64,000 nt of DNA from contig NZ_LDJM01000012.1 of NCBI RefSeq assembly GCF_001431485.1, forward strand, positions 62,001-126,000, read 5' to 3'. The notes under the pieces were generated by a model, which was not told the origin of the DNA, made no database searches, and saw only the letters and a list, made by a program, of their open reading frames with translations. A program made the position numbers and the translations under genes. Below, in pieces: positions 44,415 through 52,329 of this stretch (position 1 is the stretch's first letter; each line of letters opens with the position of its first letter). This stretch comes from Stenotrophomonas ginsengisoli (GTDB taxonomy: Bacteria > Pseudomonadota > Gammaproteobacteria > Xanthomonadales > Xanthomonadaceae).

Positions 44415-45290
44415 ATGCTGATTTTAGACCTGCCGACCGTGACTGACAACCTTCCGAACCATTTCACTCTCCCCGACACCGGCCTGCTGCGCCTGCAGGG
44501 CGCCGATGCGGAGACCTTCGCCCAGTCCCAGTTCGCCAACGACGTGGCCGCCCTGGCACCGGGCCAATGGCAGTGGAGCTGCTGGCTCAACGCCAAGGGA
44601 CGGGTGCTGGATGTGTTCGCCCTGGCCCGTCTGGCCGAAGGGGATCTGCTGCTGATCCTGCCCGACGGCGGCGCCCAGGCCCTGGGCCAGGCCCTGCAGC
44701 GCTTTGTGTTCCGGCGCAAGGTCCGCCTGGCACTGGACCTGCGCCCGGTCAGTGGCCATTTCGGCGCAGCGACCGGCGCGGCCGGCAACCAGCTGGCCAT
44801 AAGTGATGACGAAGTGATTGAACTGGACTGGGGCAGCAGCACCCTGCCGCGCACCCTGCGCATCGGTGCAGGTGCCGACCTTGCCGCCGATGACCCGGCG
44901 GCCTGCCGCAGCTGGCAGCAGGCCGACCTGCGCCTTGGCCTGCCGCGCCTGACAGCGCAGCAGCGTGAGACCTGGACCGCCCAGCAACTGGGCCTGGACC
45001 GCCTGCAGGGCTATTCGGTGCGCAAGGGCTGCTATCCCGGCCAGGAGATCGTGGCCCGCACCCACTTCCTGGGCAAGGCCAAACGCGCCACCGTATTGCT
45101 GCACGGCGTCGCACCAGACATCACGGCCGGCAGCGCGGTCCTGGCCGGGGAGCGCGAGATCGGCCAGCTGGCCTGTGTGGCCCCACCGTATGCCCTGGCC
45201 GTGCTGCCACTGGAGCGCGACGAGCAGACGCTGCTGGTGGCCGGCAGCGCCGTACAGGCACAGCCGCTGGTGGAGGGATTGCTGCGCTGA
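44415..45290 (+). CDS. ygfZ: Folate-binding tRNA-modifying / Fe-S maintenance protein YgfZ
   Basis: YgfZ is a tetrahydrofolate-dependent protein needed for some Fe-S enzymes such as MiaB. The 291-residue protein has the hallmark Lys-Gly-Cys-Tyr-Pro-Gly-Gln-Glu-Ile-Val-Ala-Arg near 205-216 and the GcvT-like folate-binding fold. Gln-Gly-Ala-Asp-Ala-Glu-Thr-Phe lies near the start. ATG 44415 and GTG 44439 are both possible; neither has a clear Shine-Dalgarno. It is divergent from the sdh operon with only 15 bases between start codons. Confidence 0.92.
   Translation: MLILDLPTVTDNLPNHFTLPDTGLLRLQGADAETFAQSQFANDVAALAPGQWQWSCWLNAKGRVLDVFALARLAEGDLLLILPDGGAQALGQALQRFVFRRKVRLALDLRPVSGHFGAATGAAGNQLAISDDEVIELDWGSSTLPRTLRIGAGADLAADDPAACRSWQQADLRLGLPRLTAQQRETWTAQQLGLDRLQGYSVRKGCYPGQEIVARTHFLGKAKRATVLLHGVAPDITAGSAVLAGEREIGQLACVAPPYALAVLPLERDEQTLLVAGSAVQAQPLVEGLLR
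44421..44449 (-). promoter_or_regulatory. Near-consensus promoter of the sdh operon, inside the 5' end of ygfZ
   Basis: On the minus strand TTGTCA (44449-44444) and TAAAAT (44426-44421) are separated by 17 bases; each hexamer matches sigma-70 consensus at five of six positions. Transcription would start about 15 bases before the SdhAF4-type gene. The element lies within the first codons of divergent ygfZ. Confidence 0.65.
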
Positions 45291-45371
45291 ACCGGCAGTG
45301 TGAGAAAAGCGCCACTGTGCATCATCAACGTTAGGATGAGGGCAGATACCCTTGTATGTGCCCTGCCCCTG

Positions 45372-46820
45372 ATGACTGACGCGCCTGCCAGCTCCCCGAC
45401 CATCCTGCTGCTGTTTGGCGCCACCGGCGACCTGGCCCAGCGTTACCTGTTCCCTTCCCTGTTGCGCCTGCATGCCGACTGCCTGCTGCCGGCCGGCCTG
45501 CGCATCCGCGGCCTGGCCCTGAGTGCGCACGACGACGCCGGCTTTGCCGGCTTGCTGCGCGAAAAACTGGCCCAGGCGGCACCGGATGCACAGGCCGCCG
45601 CCATCGACGGCCTGCTGCAACGCATTGACTACCGCAGCGTGGACCTGTCCGATCCGGCGGCGGTGGCCGCATCCGTGGCCGATGTGGCCGACCAGGCCTG
45701 CCTGAGTTACCTGTCCATCCCGCCCGGCCTTTACCCCAGCACCGCCCAGGGCCTGGCCCAGGCCGGCGCGCTGGCCGCCCCCTCGCGCCTGATGCTGGAA
45801 AAGCCGATCGGCAGCGACGGCGCCAGCGCCGATGCCCTGCTGACGCAGATCGCCACACTGATCGAAGAACAGCGCACCTACCGTATCGACCATTACCTGG
45901 GCAAGGCGGCGGTGCAGAACCTGATGGCCCTGCGCTTCGGCAACACCCTGCTGGAGGCAGTGTGGAACCGCAACTACATCGAATCGGTGCACATCCTGGT
46001 GGCCGAAAGTGGCGGCGTGGATGGGCGCAGCGCCTATTACGCCCGCGCCGGCGCCCTGCGCGACATGATCCAGAGCCACATCCTGCAGTTGCTGGCCCTG
46101 GTGGCGATGGAGCCGCCGACCTCGCTGGAGGCTGACCGCATCCGCGATGAAAAGGTCAAGGTATTGCGCAGCCTGCGTCCGCTGGATCCACGCAACGCCG
46201 CACCGCTGACCCTGCGTGCGCGCTATGCCGCCGGCCACATCGACGGCCAGCCGGTACCGGGCTACCAGCCGCCGGAAGGTACCGAGCCGGAAACCTTCGC
46301 CGCGATCACCGCCCACATCGACAACTGGCGCTGGGCCGGGGTGCCCTTCCACCTGGTCACCGGCAAACGCCTGCCGCGGCGCAGTACCCAGGTGGTGATC
46401 ACCCTCAAGCCGGTCAGCCACTGGCTGTTTGACAGCCCGGCCCGCGGCCAGGCCCAGCCCAACCACATCACCCTGCAACTGCAGCCACAGGAAAACATCG
46501 AACTGGGCCTGCTCAGCTCGCTGGCCGGCCCGGAATGGGGCGCCCTGCAGCTGGAGCCATTGCAACTGGAACTGTCGGTGCCCACCGGCCAGCAGCGCCG
46601 CATCGCCTACGAGCGCCTGCTGCTGGATGCGCTGGCCGGCAACAACGCCCTGTTCGTGCGCGCCGATGAAGTGCGCGCCGCCTGGGCCTGGACCGACAGC
46701 GTGCTGGCGGCCTGGCAGCAGGCCGGCCTGGTCATGGGCAGCTACCCGGCCGGCAGCTGGGGCCCGGCACGCGCCGCGCAGTTCCTGCCGCCACTGCTGG
46801 CCGCGCAGGCACGCCCATGA
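45372..46820 (+). CDS. zwf: Glucose-6-phosphate 1-dehydrogenase
   Basis: Zwf oxidises glucose-6-phosphate to 6-phosphogluconolactone with NADP+ or NAD+. The 482-residue protein has the nucleotide loop Phe-Gly-Ala-Thr-Gly-Asp-Leu-Ala near 15 and Glu-Lys-Pro-Ile-Gly near 140. The active site is Arg171-Ile-Asp-His174-Tyr-Leu-Gly-Lys178. Length fits the family (about 480-490). ATG 45372 is chosen; an upstream in-frame GTG at 45300 would add 24 atypical residues. The last four bases are shared with pgl. Confidence 0.96.
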   Translation: MTDAPASSPTILLLFGATGDLAQRYLFPSLLRLHADCLLPAGLRIRGLALSAHDDAGFAGLLREKLAQAAPDAQAAAIDGLLQRIDYRSVDLSDPAAVAASVADVADQACLSYLSIPPGLYPSTAQGLAQAGALAAPSRLMLEKPIGSDGASADALLTQIATLIEEQRTYRIDHYLGKAAVQNLMALRFGNTLLEAVWNRNYIESVHILVAESGGVDGRSAYYARAGALRDMIQSHILQLLALVAMEPPTSLEADRIRDEKVKVLRSLRPLDPRNAAPLTLRARYAAGHIDGQPVPGYQPPEGTEPETFAAITAHIDNWRWAGVPFHLVTGKRLPRRSTQVVITLKPVSHWLFDSPARGQAQPNHITLQLQPQENIELGLLSSLAGPEWGALQLEPLQLELSVPTGQQRRIAYERLLLDALAGNNALFVRADEVRAAWAWTDSVLAAWQQAGLVMGSYPAGSWGPARAAQFLPPLLAAQARP

Positions 46821-47509
46821 ACGGGCAGGTACAGATCCATCTCCATGCGCAGGAAGACGACTGGGTCCAGGCCGCCTGCGCAGCCATTGCCGGCGCCGTG
46901 GACGGACCCGGGCCACAACGCCTGCTGTTGTCCGGCGGCAGCACCCCGGCGCCGGTGTACCGCCAACTGGCCGGCATGCCCCTGCCCTGGGAGCGGCTGC
47001 AACTGGGCCTGGCCGACGAACGCTGGCTGCCCGACGGCGATGCCCAACGCAACGACCTGCTGGTAAGCCAGCACCTGCTGCAGCAACAACCGCTGGCGCG
47101 GCTGCAGCCACTGGCCCGCTTTGACCACGGACTGGCCACCTGCGTGGCCGCGGCCAATGCGCGCTGGCAGGCTCATCCGGCCACCAGCGTGGCCGTGCTG
47201 GGCATGGGCAACGATGGCCATACCGCCTCCCTGTTCCCCGGTGCCGGCAACCTGCAGGCCGCCATCGACAGCCCCCTGCCCTATGCCGTCATCGACGCCA
47301 GCGATTGCCCGGGCGCCCAGCAATTCCCGCTGCGCATCAGCCTGACCCCCACCGGCCTGGCCGCCTGCCAGACCCGCATCCTGCTGCTGCGCGGCCAGGA
47401 CAAGCTGAACACCCTGCATGCTGCCCTGGCCAGCGACGATGCCCAGCGTTATCCGATCCTGTATGCCCTGCACCCGCAGCAAGCGCTGCAGGTGCTGTGC
47501 TGCGCCTGA
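46817..47509 (+). CDS. pgl: 6-phosphogluconolactonase
   Basis: Pgl hydrolyses the lactone product of Zwf to 6-phosphogluconate. The 230-residue DevB-type protein has Leu-Leu-Leu-Ser-Gly-Gly-Ser-Thr-Pro near 35-43, Ala-Asp-Glu-Arg-Trp-Leu-Pro near 73, and Leu-Gly-Met-Gly-Asn-Asp-Gly-His-Thr-Ala-Ser-Leu-Phe-Pro near 130. ATGA overlap with zwf (46817-46820) shows translational coupling. Confidence 0.95.
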   Translation: MNGQVQIHLHAQEDDWVQAACAAIAGAVDGPGPQRLLLSGGSTPAPVYRQLAGMPLPWERLQLGLADERWLPDGDAQRNDLLVSQHLLQQQPLARLQPLARFDHGLATCVAAANARWQAHPATSVAVLGMGNDGHTASLFPGAGNLQAAIDSPLPYAVIDASDCPGAQQFPLRISLTPTGLAACQTRILLLRGQDKLNTLHAALASDDAQRYPILYALHPQQALQVLCCA

Positions 47510-47566
47510 CCTTGCCGCCGGCAGCGCCGTCCCGCGCTTCCGGCCGGTTGTAACCGGAGATTTGCC

Positions 47567-49447
47567 ATGACTGCCCTGCACCCGACCATTGCCGCGGTCA
47601 CTGCCCGCATCATTGCCCGCAGCACCCACAGCCGCGCCGCCTACCTGGCCCAGATCCGCGCCGCGCGCAGCGCGCCGCCGGCACGCGCCCACCTGAGCTG
47701 CGGCAACCTGGCCCACGGCTTTGCCGCCTGCGGCTTCCAGGACAAGGCCACCCTCAAGGCCGCCCATGCCCCCAACCTGGGCATCATCACCGCCTACAAC
47801 GACATGCTCTCGGCGCACCAGCCATTCGAGCACTACCCCGAGCTGATCCGGGACGCGGCGCGGGCCATGGGCGCCACCGCCCAGGTTGCCGGCGGCGTGC
47901 CGGCCATGTGTGATGGCGTCACCCAGGGCCGGGCCGGGATGGAACTGTCGCTGTTCTCGCGCGATGTGATCGCCCAGGCTACCGCGGTGGGTCTGAGCCA
48001 CGACATGTTCGATGCGGCCGTGTATCTGGGCGTGTGCGACAAGATCGTGCCCGGCCTGCTGATCGGCGCACTGTCCTTCGGCCACCTGCCGGCCGTGTTC
48101 ATTCCCGCCGGGCCGATGCCCAGCGGCATCCCCAACAAGGAAAAGGCCGCGGTGCGCGAACGCTACGCCGCCGGCAGTGCCAGTCGCGCCGAACTGCTGG
48201 CCGCCGAAGCGGCCAGCTACCACTCACCCGGCACCTGCACCTTCTACGGCACCGCCAATTCCAACCAGGTCCTGCTCGAAGCCATGGGCCTGCAGTTGCC
48301 CGGCACCAGCTTCATCGCCCCGGGCACCGAACTGCGCGCCGCGCTGACCGGTGCCAGTACCCAGCGCGCCCTGCAGCTGGTGGCCGCCGGCGAGGATTAC
48401 CGGCCGATCGGCGAGCTGGTTAACGAACATGCCATCGTCAACGCCATCGTTGCCCTGATGGCCACCGGCGGCTCGACCAACCACACCATCCACTGGATCG
48501 CGGTGGCCCGCGCCGCCGGCATCGTGCTGGACTGGCAGGACATGGACGCGATCTCGGCGGTGGTGCCGACCCTGGCCCATGTCTATCCCAATGGCCAGGC
48601 CGATGTGAACCACTTTGCTGCCGCCGGCGGCACCCAGCTGGTGTTCGGCGAGCTGCTGCGCGCCGGGCTGATGCATGCCGACATCACCACCATTGCCCCC
48701 GGTGGCATGGGCGATTACACCCGCGAGCCGCGCCTGGACGGGCAGCGCCTGCACTGGGTGGAGGGCGCGGTAACCAGCGCCGATACCAGTGTGGTGCGCC
48801 CAGTGGCCGCCCCCTTCGAGCCCCAGGGCGGGCTGCGCCTGCTCGATGGCAACCTCGGCCAGGCCCTGATCAAGCTGTCGGCAGTCAAACCCGAACACCG
48901 CAGCGTCACCGCGCCGGCCGTGGTGGTGGACAACCCGGCCGCACTGGGTGCCCTGCATGCGGCCGGCGCCCTGCCGCAGGACTTCATCGCCGTGGTCCGC
49001 TTCCAGGGGCCACAGGCCAACGGCATGCCCGAACTGCATTCATTGGCGCCCCTGTTGGGCATGCTGCAGAACCAGGGGCGCAAGGTGGCCCTGGTCACCG
49101 ACGGCCGCCTGTCCGGCGCCTCGGGCAAGATTCCGGCCGCCATCCATGTCACCCCGGAGGCGGCACGCGGCGGCGCCCTGGCCCGCCTGCACGATGGCGA
49201 TGTGATCAGCGTGGATGGCAACAACGGCCAGCTGCACGTGCATGTGGACCCGGCCGAGCTGGACGCCCGCCCGCTGGCGCGTGACACCACGCCGGCAGGC
49301 CAGAGCCTGGGACGCAACCTGTTCGCACTGAACCGGGCCGTGGTCGGACGTGCCGACCAGGGCGCGCTGTCCATCCATGCCGGCCCCCTGCTGGCCGACG
49401 GTGCGCCGTGGCCGTTCGGCGAGGTTTATCCGGCCAGCGCCGGCTGA
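47567..49447 (+). CDS. edd: Phosphogluconate dehydratase
   Basis: Edd dehydrates 6-phosphogluconate to 2-keto-3-deoxy-6-phosphogluconate, the first step of the Entner-Doudoroff branch. The 626-residue protein belongs to the IlvD/Edd family. Fe-S cluster cysteines are visible in Met-Cys-Asp-Gly-Val-Thr-Gln-Gly and Gly-Val-Cys-Asp-Lys-Ile-Val-Pro-Gly. Phe-Tyr-Gly-Thr-Ala-Asn-Ser-Asn-Gln and Gly-Arg-Leu-Ser-Gly-Ala-Ser-Gly-Lys are further family blocks. It lies 57 bases after pgl in the same direction. The usual downstream eda is absent; the next gene is convergent. Confidence 0.96.
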   Translation: MTALHPTIAAVTARIIARSTHSRAAYLAQIRAARSAPPARAHLSCGNLAHGFAACGFQDKATLKAAHAPNLGIITAYNDMLSAHQPFEHYPELIRDAARAMGATAQVAGGVPAMCDGVTQGRAGMELSLFSRDVIAQATAVGLSHDMFDAAVYLGVCDKIVPGLLIGALSFGHLPAVFIPAGPMPSGIPNKEKAAVRERYAAGSASRAELLAAEAASYHSPGTCTFYGTANSNQVLLEAMGLQLPGTSFIAPGTELRAALTGASTQRALQLVAAGEDYRPIGELVNEHAIVNAIVALMATGGSTNHTIHWIAVARAAGIVLDWQDMDAISAVVPTLAHVYPNGQADVNHFAAAGGTQLVFGELLRAGLMHADITTIAPGGMGDYTREPRLDGQRLHWVEGAVTSADTSVVRPVAAPFEPQGGLRLLDGNLGQALIKLSAVKPEHRSVTAPAVVVDNPAALGALHAAGALPQDFIAVVRFQGPQANGMPELHSLAPLLGMLQNQGRKVALVTDGRLSGASGKIPAAIHVTPEAARGGALARLHDGDVISVDGNNGQLHVHVDPAELDARPLARDTTPAGQSLGRNLFALNRAVVGRADQGALSIHAGPLLADGAPWPFGEVYPASAG

Positions 49448-49456
49448 GTACCGCGA

Positions 49457-49484
49457 CCTGCCGGCATCTCAGTGTGCCGGCAGG
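49457..49484. terminator. Hairpin between convergent edd and the discoidin-domain gene
   Basis: CCTGCCGGCA and TGCCGGCAGG form a perfect 10-base stem with an 8-base loop. It starts 10 bases after the edd stop and covers the last codons of the convergent gene. No T-run follows on either strand. Confidence 0.5.
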
Positions 49485-52228
49485 TGCAGGCGCAGTTCGG
49501 CCGGCAGCGTGGCCAGATGCAGGCGGCCAGCCTGCCATGCCACCGCTTGGCCATCAGCCATGGCCGGCGTCGGCGGGGTGTTGAACGGCCAGTCCAGCAC
49601 CAGCCCTGCCGGCGGTGCCTGCAGGCCCGGGGCAAACTGCAGCACCCAGTCATCACCCTCACGCCGCCCCTGCACGCCCAGCCGTCCCCAGCGGGTCAGC
49701 AGGCCGGGCACCTGCAGCCGGCCATCGCGCCAGGCCGTGGCCGGCAAACCGGGCAGCAGGCGCAGGTGGTCGTCCTGTTCTTCGGCCACGATGGCGGCGA
49801 TGGCCTGCACCTGGGCCGCGGCCTGGCGGGCATCGAGCAGGCCGCGTGACTGCCCGCGCACCCAGCGCTGCCAGCCTGCCGGCAATTGGTCATCGAGCTG
49901 GGCCAGGGCCCCTTCCCAGATCTGCTGGCGCTGGACCAGCGACACCGGTTCGCCCGGCACCATCACGGCCAGCGCGGTGGCTGCCGGCGTGACAGTGACC
50001 GGAGCCGGCACCGCTTCTTTCCCGGTATCGCTGACGGCAGCCAGTACAGGCGGCTCATCGGCGACGGCCTCCACGGCCGGTTCGGCCGCCGGCAACAATC
50101 GTCCCAGAGCCACCGCCGCGGCAGGCGCCTGCGCCTGCGCCGCACACGCGCCGGCCGGCTGGTAGCGGGCCAGCGAGTCGTGCAGCCAGGGCTGCAGCGC
50201 TGCCTGCTGGTCAATCGTCCAGCCGTGCGCAGCCTGGACCCGGGCCGCGGCCTGCGCCCAATGCGCCAGCAGGTCGCAATTGCCGGTACTGCCCGAGCCG
50301 ATACGGGCCAGCAACCACGGCACCACCGCATCGACCTGGTCGGCCTGCAGCAGCGCATCGGCAATGGCCATGGCATCGCGGTTGCCGGCACCGATCGCGC
50401 GCCGGCTGTCACGCCGCAACCACGGCCCGGCGCGCTCGGCGCGCATCCGCCCCACGGCGGCCTGCCATGCCATCACCAGGGCCTGGCCCTGGCTGCCGGG
50501 CAGCACCCAGCCTTCACCGGCCAGCGTGCTGGCCTGGAACTGCCCGGGCACCTTGTCCGACACCTGACCCGCTGCTGCCATCGGCAGCCACACCTCCCAT
50601 TCCTGGTTGCCATTGGCCGCCAGCTCCTTGCGCCAGATCAGGGCAGCCGAGGCCAGCCCCTGCTCGTCCTCGGCCTGTCGGGTGGCAGGCAGTTGCGCGC
50701 CACGCAGCAGGTTCATCGCCAGCCCGGCATCAAAGTGGCTGGCAAACTGCGCATCGGCCGGGGTGATCGCCAGCAGCGCGGTGCGGCCATTGACCTCCAC
50801 CCGGCCCGGGGCAGCATCAATGGAGGCAATCCAGCCGGCACCACCGGCCAGATCGCCCAGACGCCCGGCCGGATGCAGCTGGAACGGACGCAGCGCCAGT
50901 GCCAATGCGTAGCGATGGCTGGCCCGGTCCGGGTTGGACAGGCGGTAGCGCAGGCGCAGCCACGGCCGGCCGTGGCCATCATTGCCGCTGCTGGCGGCGA
51001 TCTCCAGCCGCGCCTGGCCATGCAGCCAGTGGCTGCGCGCCGCACCGGCCTGCCACTGCGGGCTCAGCTCCATCTGGCTGGCCGACAGCCACTGCCCGTC
51101 GATCTGCAGCAGCGGCTCCAGCGAGAAACTGCCCGGCAGGGTCTCCACACTGCCCTGGGCACTGAACCAGGCCGGGGCAACCGCCCCTTGCGCCCCCAGC
51201 ACGGTCCATTCCAGCGGGCCACCGGACAGGCTCGGTGGCAGGATGCCGGCCGGCCACTGCTTGCCGACCTCGGCCAGGAAGACCTCGGTGGAACGTCCAA
51301 AGGCCGCCGGCTGCGGCAGCAGGTCGACAATGCCGTAGCGCCAGTTCGGCCCGTCCTCCAGGTCCAGGCGCAGGTAGCGTGCCTGCAACGGCCCCAGGCG
51401 CAGGCGGTCGGTATTGCCCGAGGCCCCCTCGATGCGCCGCAGCTGCTGCCAGCGCCGGCCATCGCTGGAAGCCTGCACCCGGTAACGGTCCGCACGCAGG
51501 CCGGCCGCCCACTGCACCAGCAGGCCACCCACATCACGCTCACGGCCCAGGTCCAGGCTCACCGTCTGCTGCTTGACCCCGCTGCTGACCCACAGGGTGT
51601 CACTGCGACCATCCACCATGCGCTGCTGCAGGGCGGTGGCTGTATCGGCCAGGGCCACCGGCTTGAACGGCTCGTCCGCATCATCATCCCCGGCCTGCAC
51701 GGCCAGGTTGTCCAGGCACCACTGCGCCTTGCCACCGGCAGGTGCGGCCAGATGCAGCTCGACACGGCTGATGGCCTGCGGCAGCACCGCGACATTGCCG
51801 GCCGCATCACTGAAATCGGCCAGTGCCCAGTACTGCGGTTGCCAGCGCGAGCCCAGCTCGCGGCCATGACGATGACCACCGATGCGCCGGCCCTGGCCAT
51901 CGACCAGTTGCAACGAAAGCTGCGCCTGGGCGGCCTCGCCGCGGCTGGAGCTGATCAGGCGTGCACCTGCGGCAAGGCTCAGCGGCAGCGGCGCACTGAA
52001 CCGGGCACTGCCCGGCAGGTCGCCAAAGTCGGCCTGCAGGCACAAGGCCCGGCCACCGTCAGCACCGCCGACCCGGTTCAAACGGGCCTGGGCACCTTCG
52101 GACACCTGCAGGCGCCAGCGGCCCGGATCATCAAAGCCCTCCACCACCCGCACTGCCGATTGCGCGGCCGCTCCGGCCGCCACACCCAACAGTGCGCTGC
52201 CCAGCAACATCACCAGCACTGACCTCAC
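49469..52228 (-). CDS. Large exported protein with a discoidin (F5/8C-like) domain, possible glycan-active enzyme
   Basis: A 919-residue protein with a signal peptide (about 1-22). Around 25-175 is a beta-rich jelly-roll-like region with Trp-Cys-Leu-Asp-Asn-Leu near 170. At about 190-305 is an F5/8 type C (discoidin) domain: Ser-Leu-Asp-Leu-Gly-Arg, Tyr-Arg-Val-Gln-Ala-Ser-Ser-Asp-Gly-Arg-Arg-Trp and Arg-Tyr-Leu-Arg-Leu-Asp-Leu. A long middle follows, then an Ala/Gln/Trp-rich helical region (about 600-720). The tail is beta-rich and resembles C-terminal domains of six-hairpin glycosidases. Carbohydrate binding is likely; catalysis is only suspected. GTG 52228 has GGAG upstream. It follows the TonB receptor by about 100 bases. 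Confidence 0.75.
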   Translation of the reverse strand: MRSVLVMLLGSALLGVAAGAAAQSAVRVVEGFDDPGRWRLQVSEGAQARLNRVGGADGGRALCLQADFGDLPGSARFSAPLPLSLAAGARLISSSRGEAAQAQLSLQLVDGQGRRIGGHRHGRELGSRWQPQYWALADFSDAAGNVAVLPQAISRVELHLAAPAGGKAQWCLDNLAVQAGDDDADEPFKPVALADTATALQQRMVDGRSDTLWVSSGVKQQTVSLDLGRERDVGGLLVQWAAGLRADRYRVQASSDGRRWQQLRRIEGASGNTDRLRLGPLQARYLRLDLEDGPNWRYGIVDLLPQPAAFGRSTEVFLAEVGKQWPAGILPPSLSGGPLEWTVLGAQGAVAPAWFSAQGSVETLPGSFSLEPLLQIDGQWLSASQMELSPQWQAGAARSHWLHGQARLEIAASSGNDGHGRPWLRLRYRLSNPDRASHRYALALALRPFQLHPAGRLGDLAGGAGWIASIDAAPGRVEVNGRTALLAITPADAQFASHFDAGLAMNLLRGAQLPATRQAEDEQGLASAALIWRKELAANGNQEWEVWLPMAAAGQVSDKVPGQFQASTLAGEGWVLPGSQGQALVMAWQAAVGRMRAERAGPWLRRDSRRAIGAGNRDAMAIADALLQADQVDAVVPWLLARIGSGSTGNCDLLAHWAQAAARVQAAHGWTIDQQAALQPWLHDSLARYQPAGACAAQAQAPAAAVALGRLLPAAEPAVEAVADEPPVLAAVSDTGKEAVPAPVTVTPAATALAVMVPGEPVSLVQRQQIWEGALAQLDDQLPAGWQRWVRGQSRGLLDARQAAAQVQAIAAIVAEEQDDHLRLLPGLPATAWRDGRLQVPGLLTRWGRLGVQGRREGDDWVLQFAPGLQAPPAGLVLDWPFNTPPTPAMADGQAVAWQAGRLHLATLPAELRLHLPAH

Positions 52229-52294
52229 AAGCCTTGCTCCAGCGCAATCACATCCATGGAACCCATCCTGCCCGATTGCCGGCAGGCAAGGCCA

Positions 52295-52316
52295 GCACCG
52301 TCATCGACGACGGTGC
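52295..52316 (-). terminator. Hairpin between the TonB receptor and the discoidin-domain gene
   Basis: GCACCGTC and GACGGTGC form an 8-base stem with a 6-base loop, 14 bases past the receptor stop. There is no T-run, so it more likely tunes expression of the downstream gene than ends transcription. Confidence 0.4.
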
Positions 52317-52329
52317 CGGCGCATGCGCC

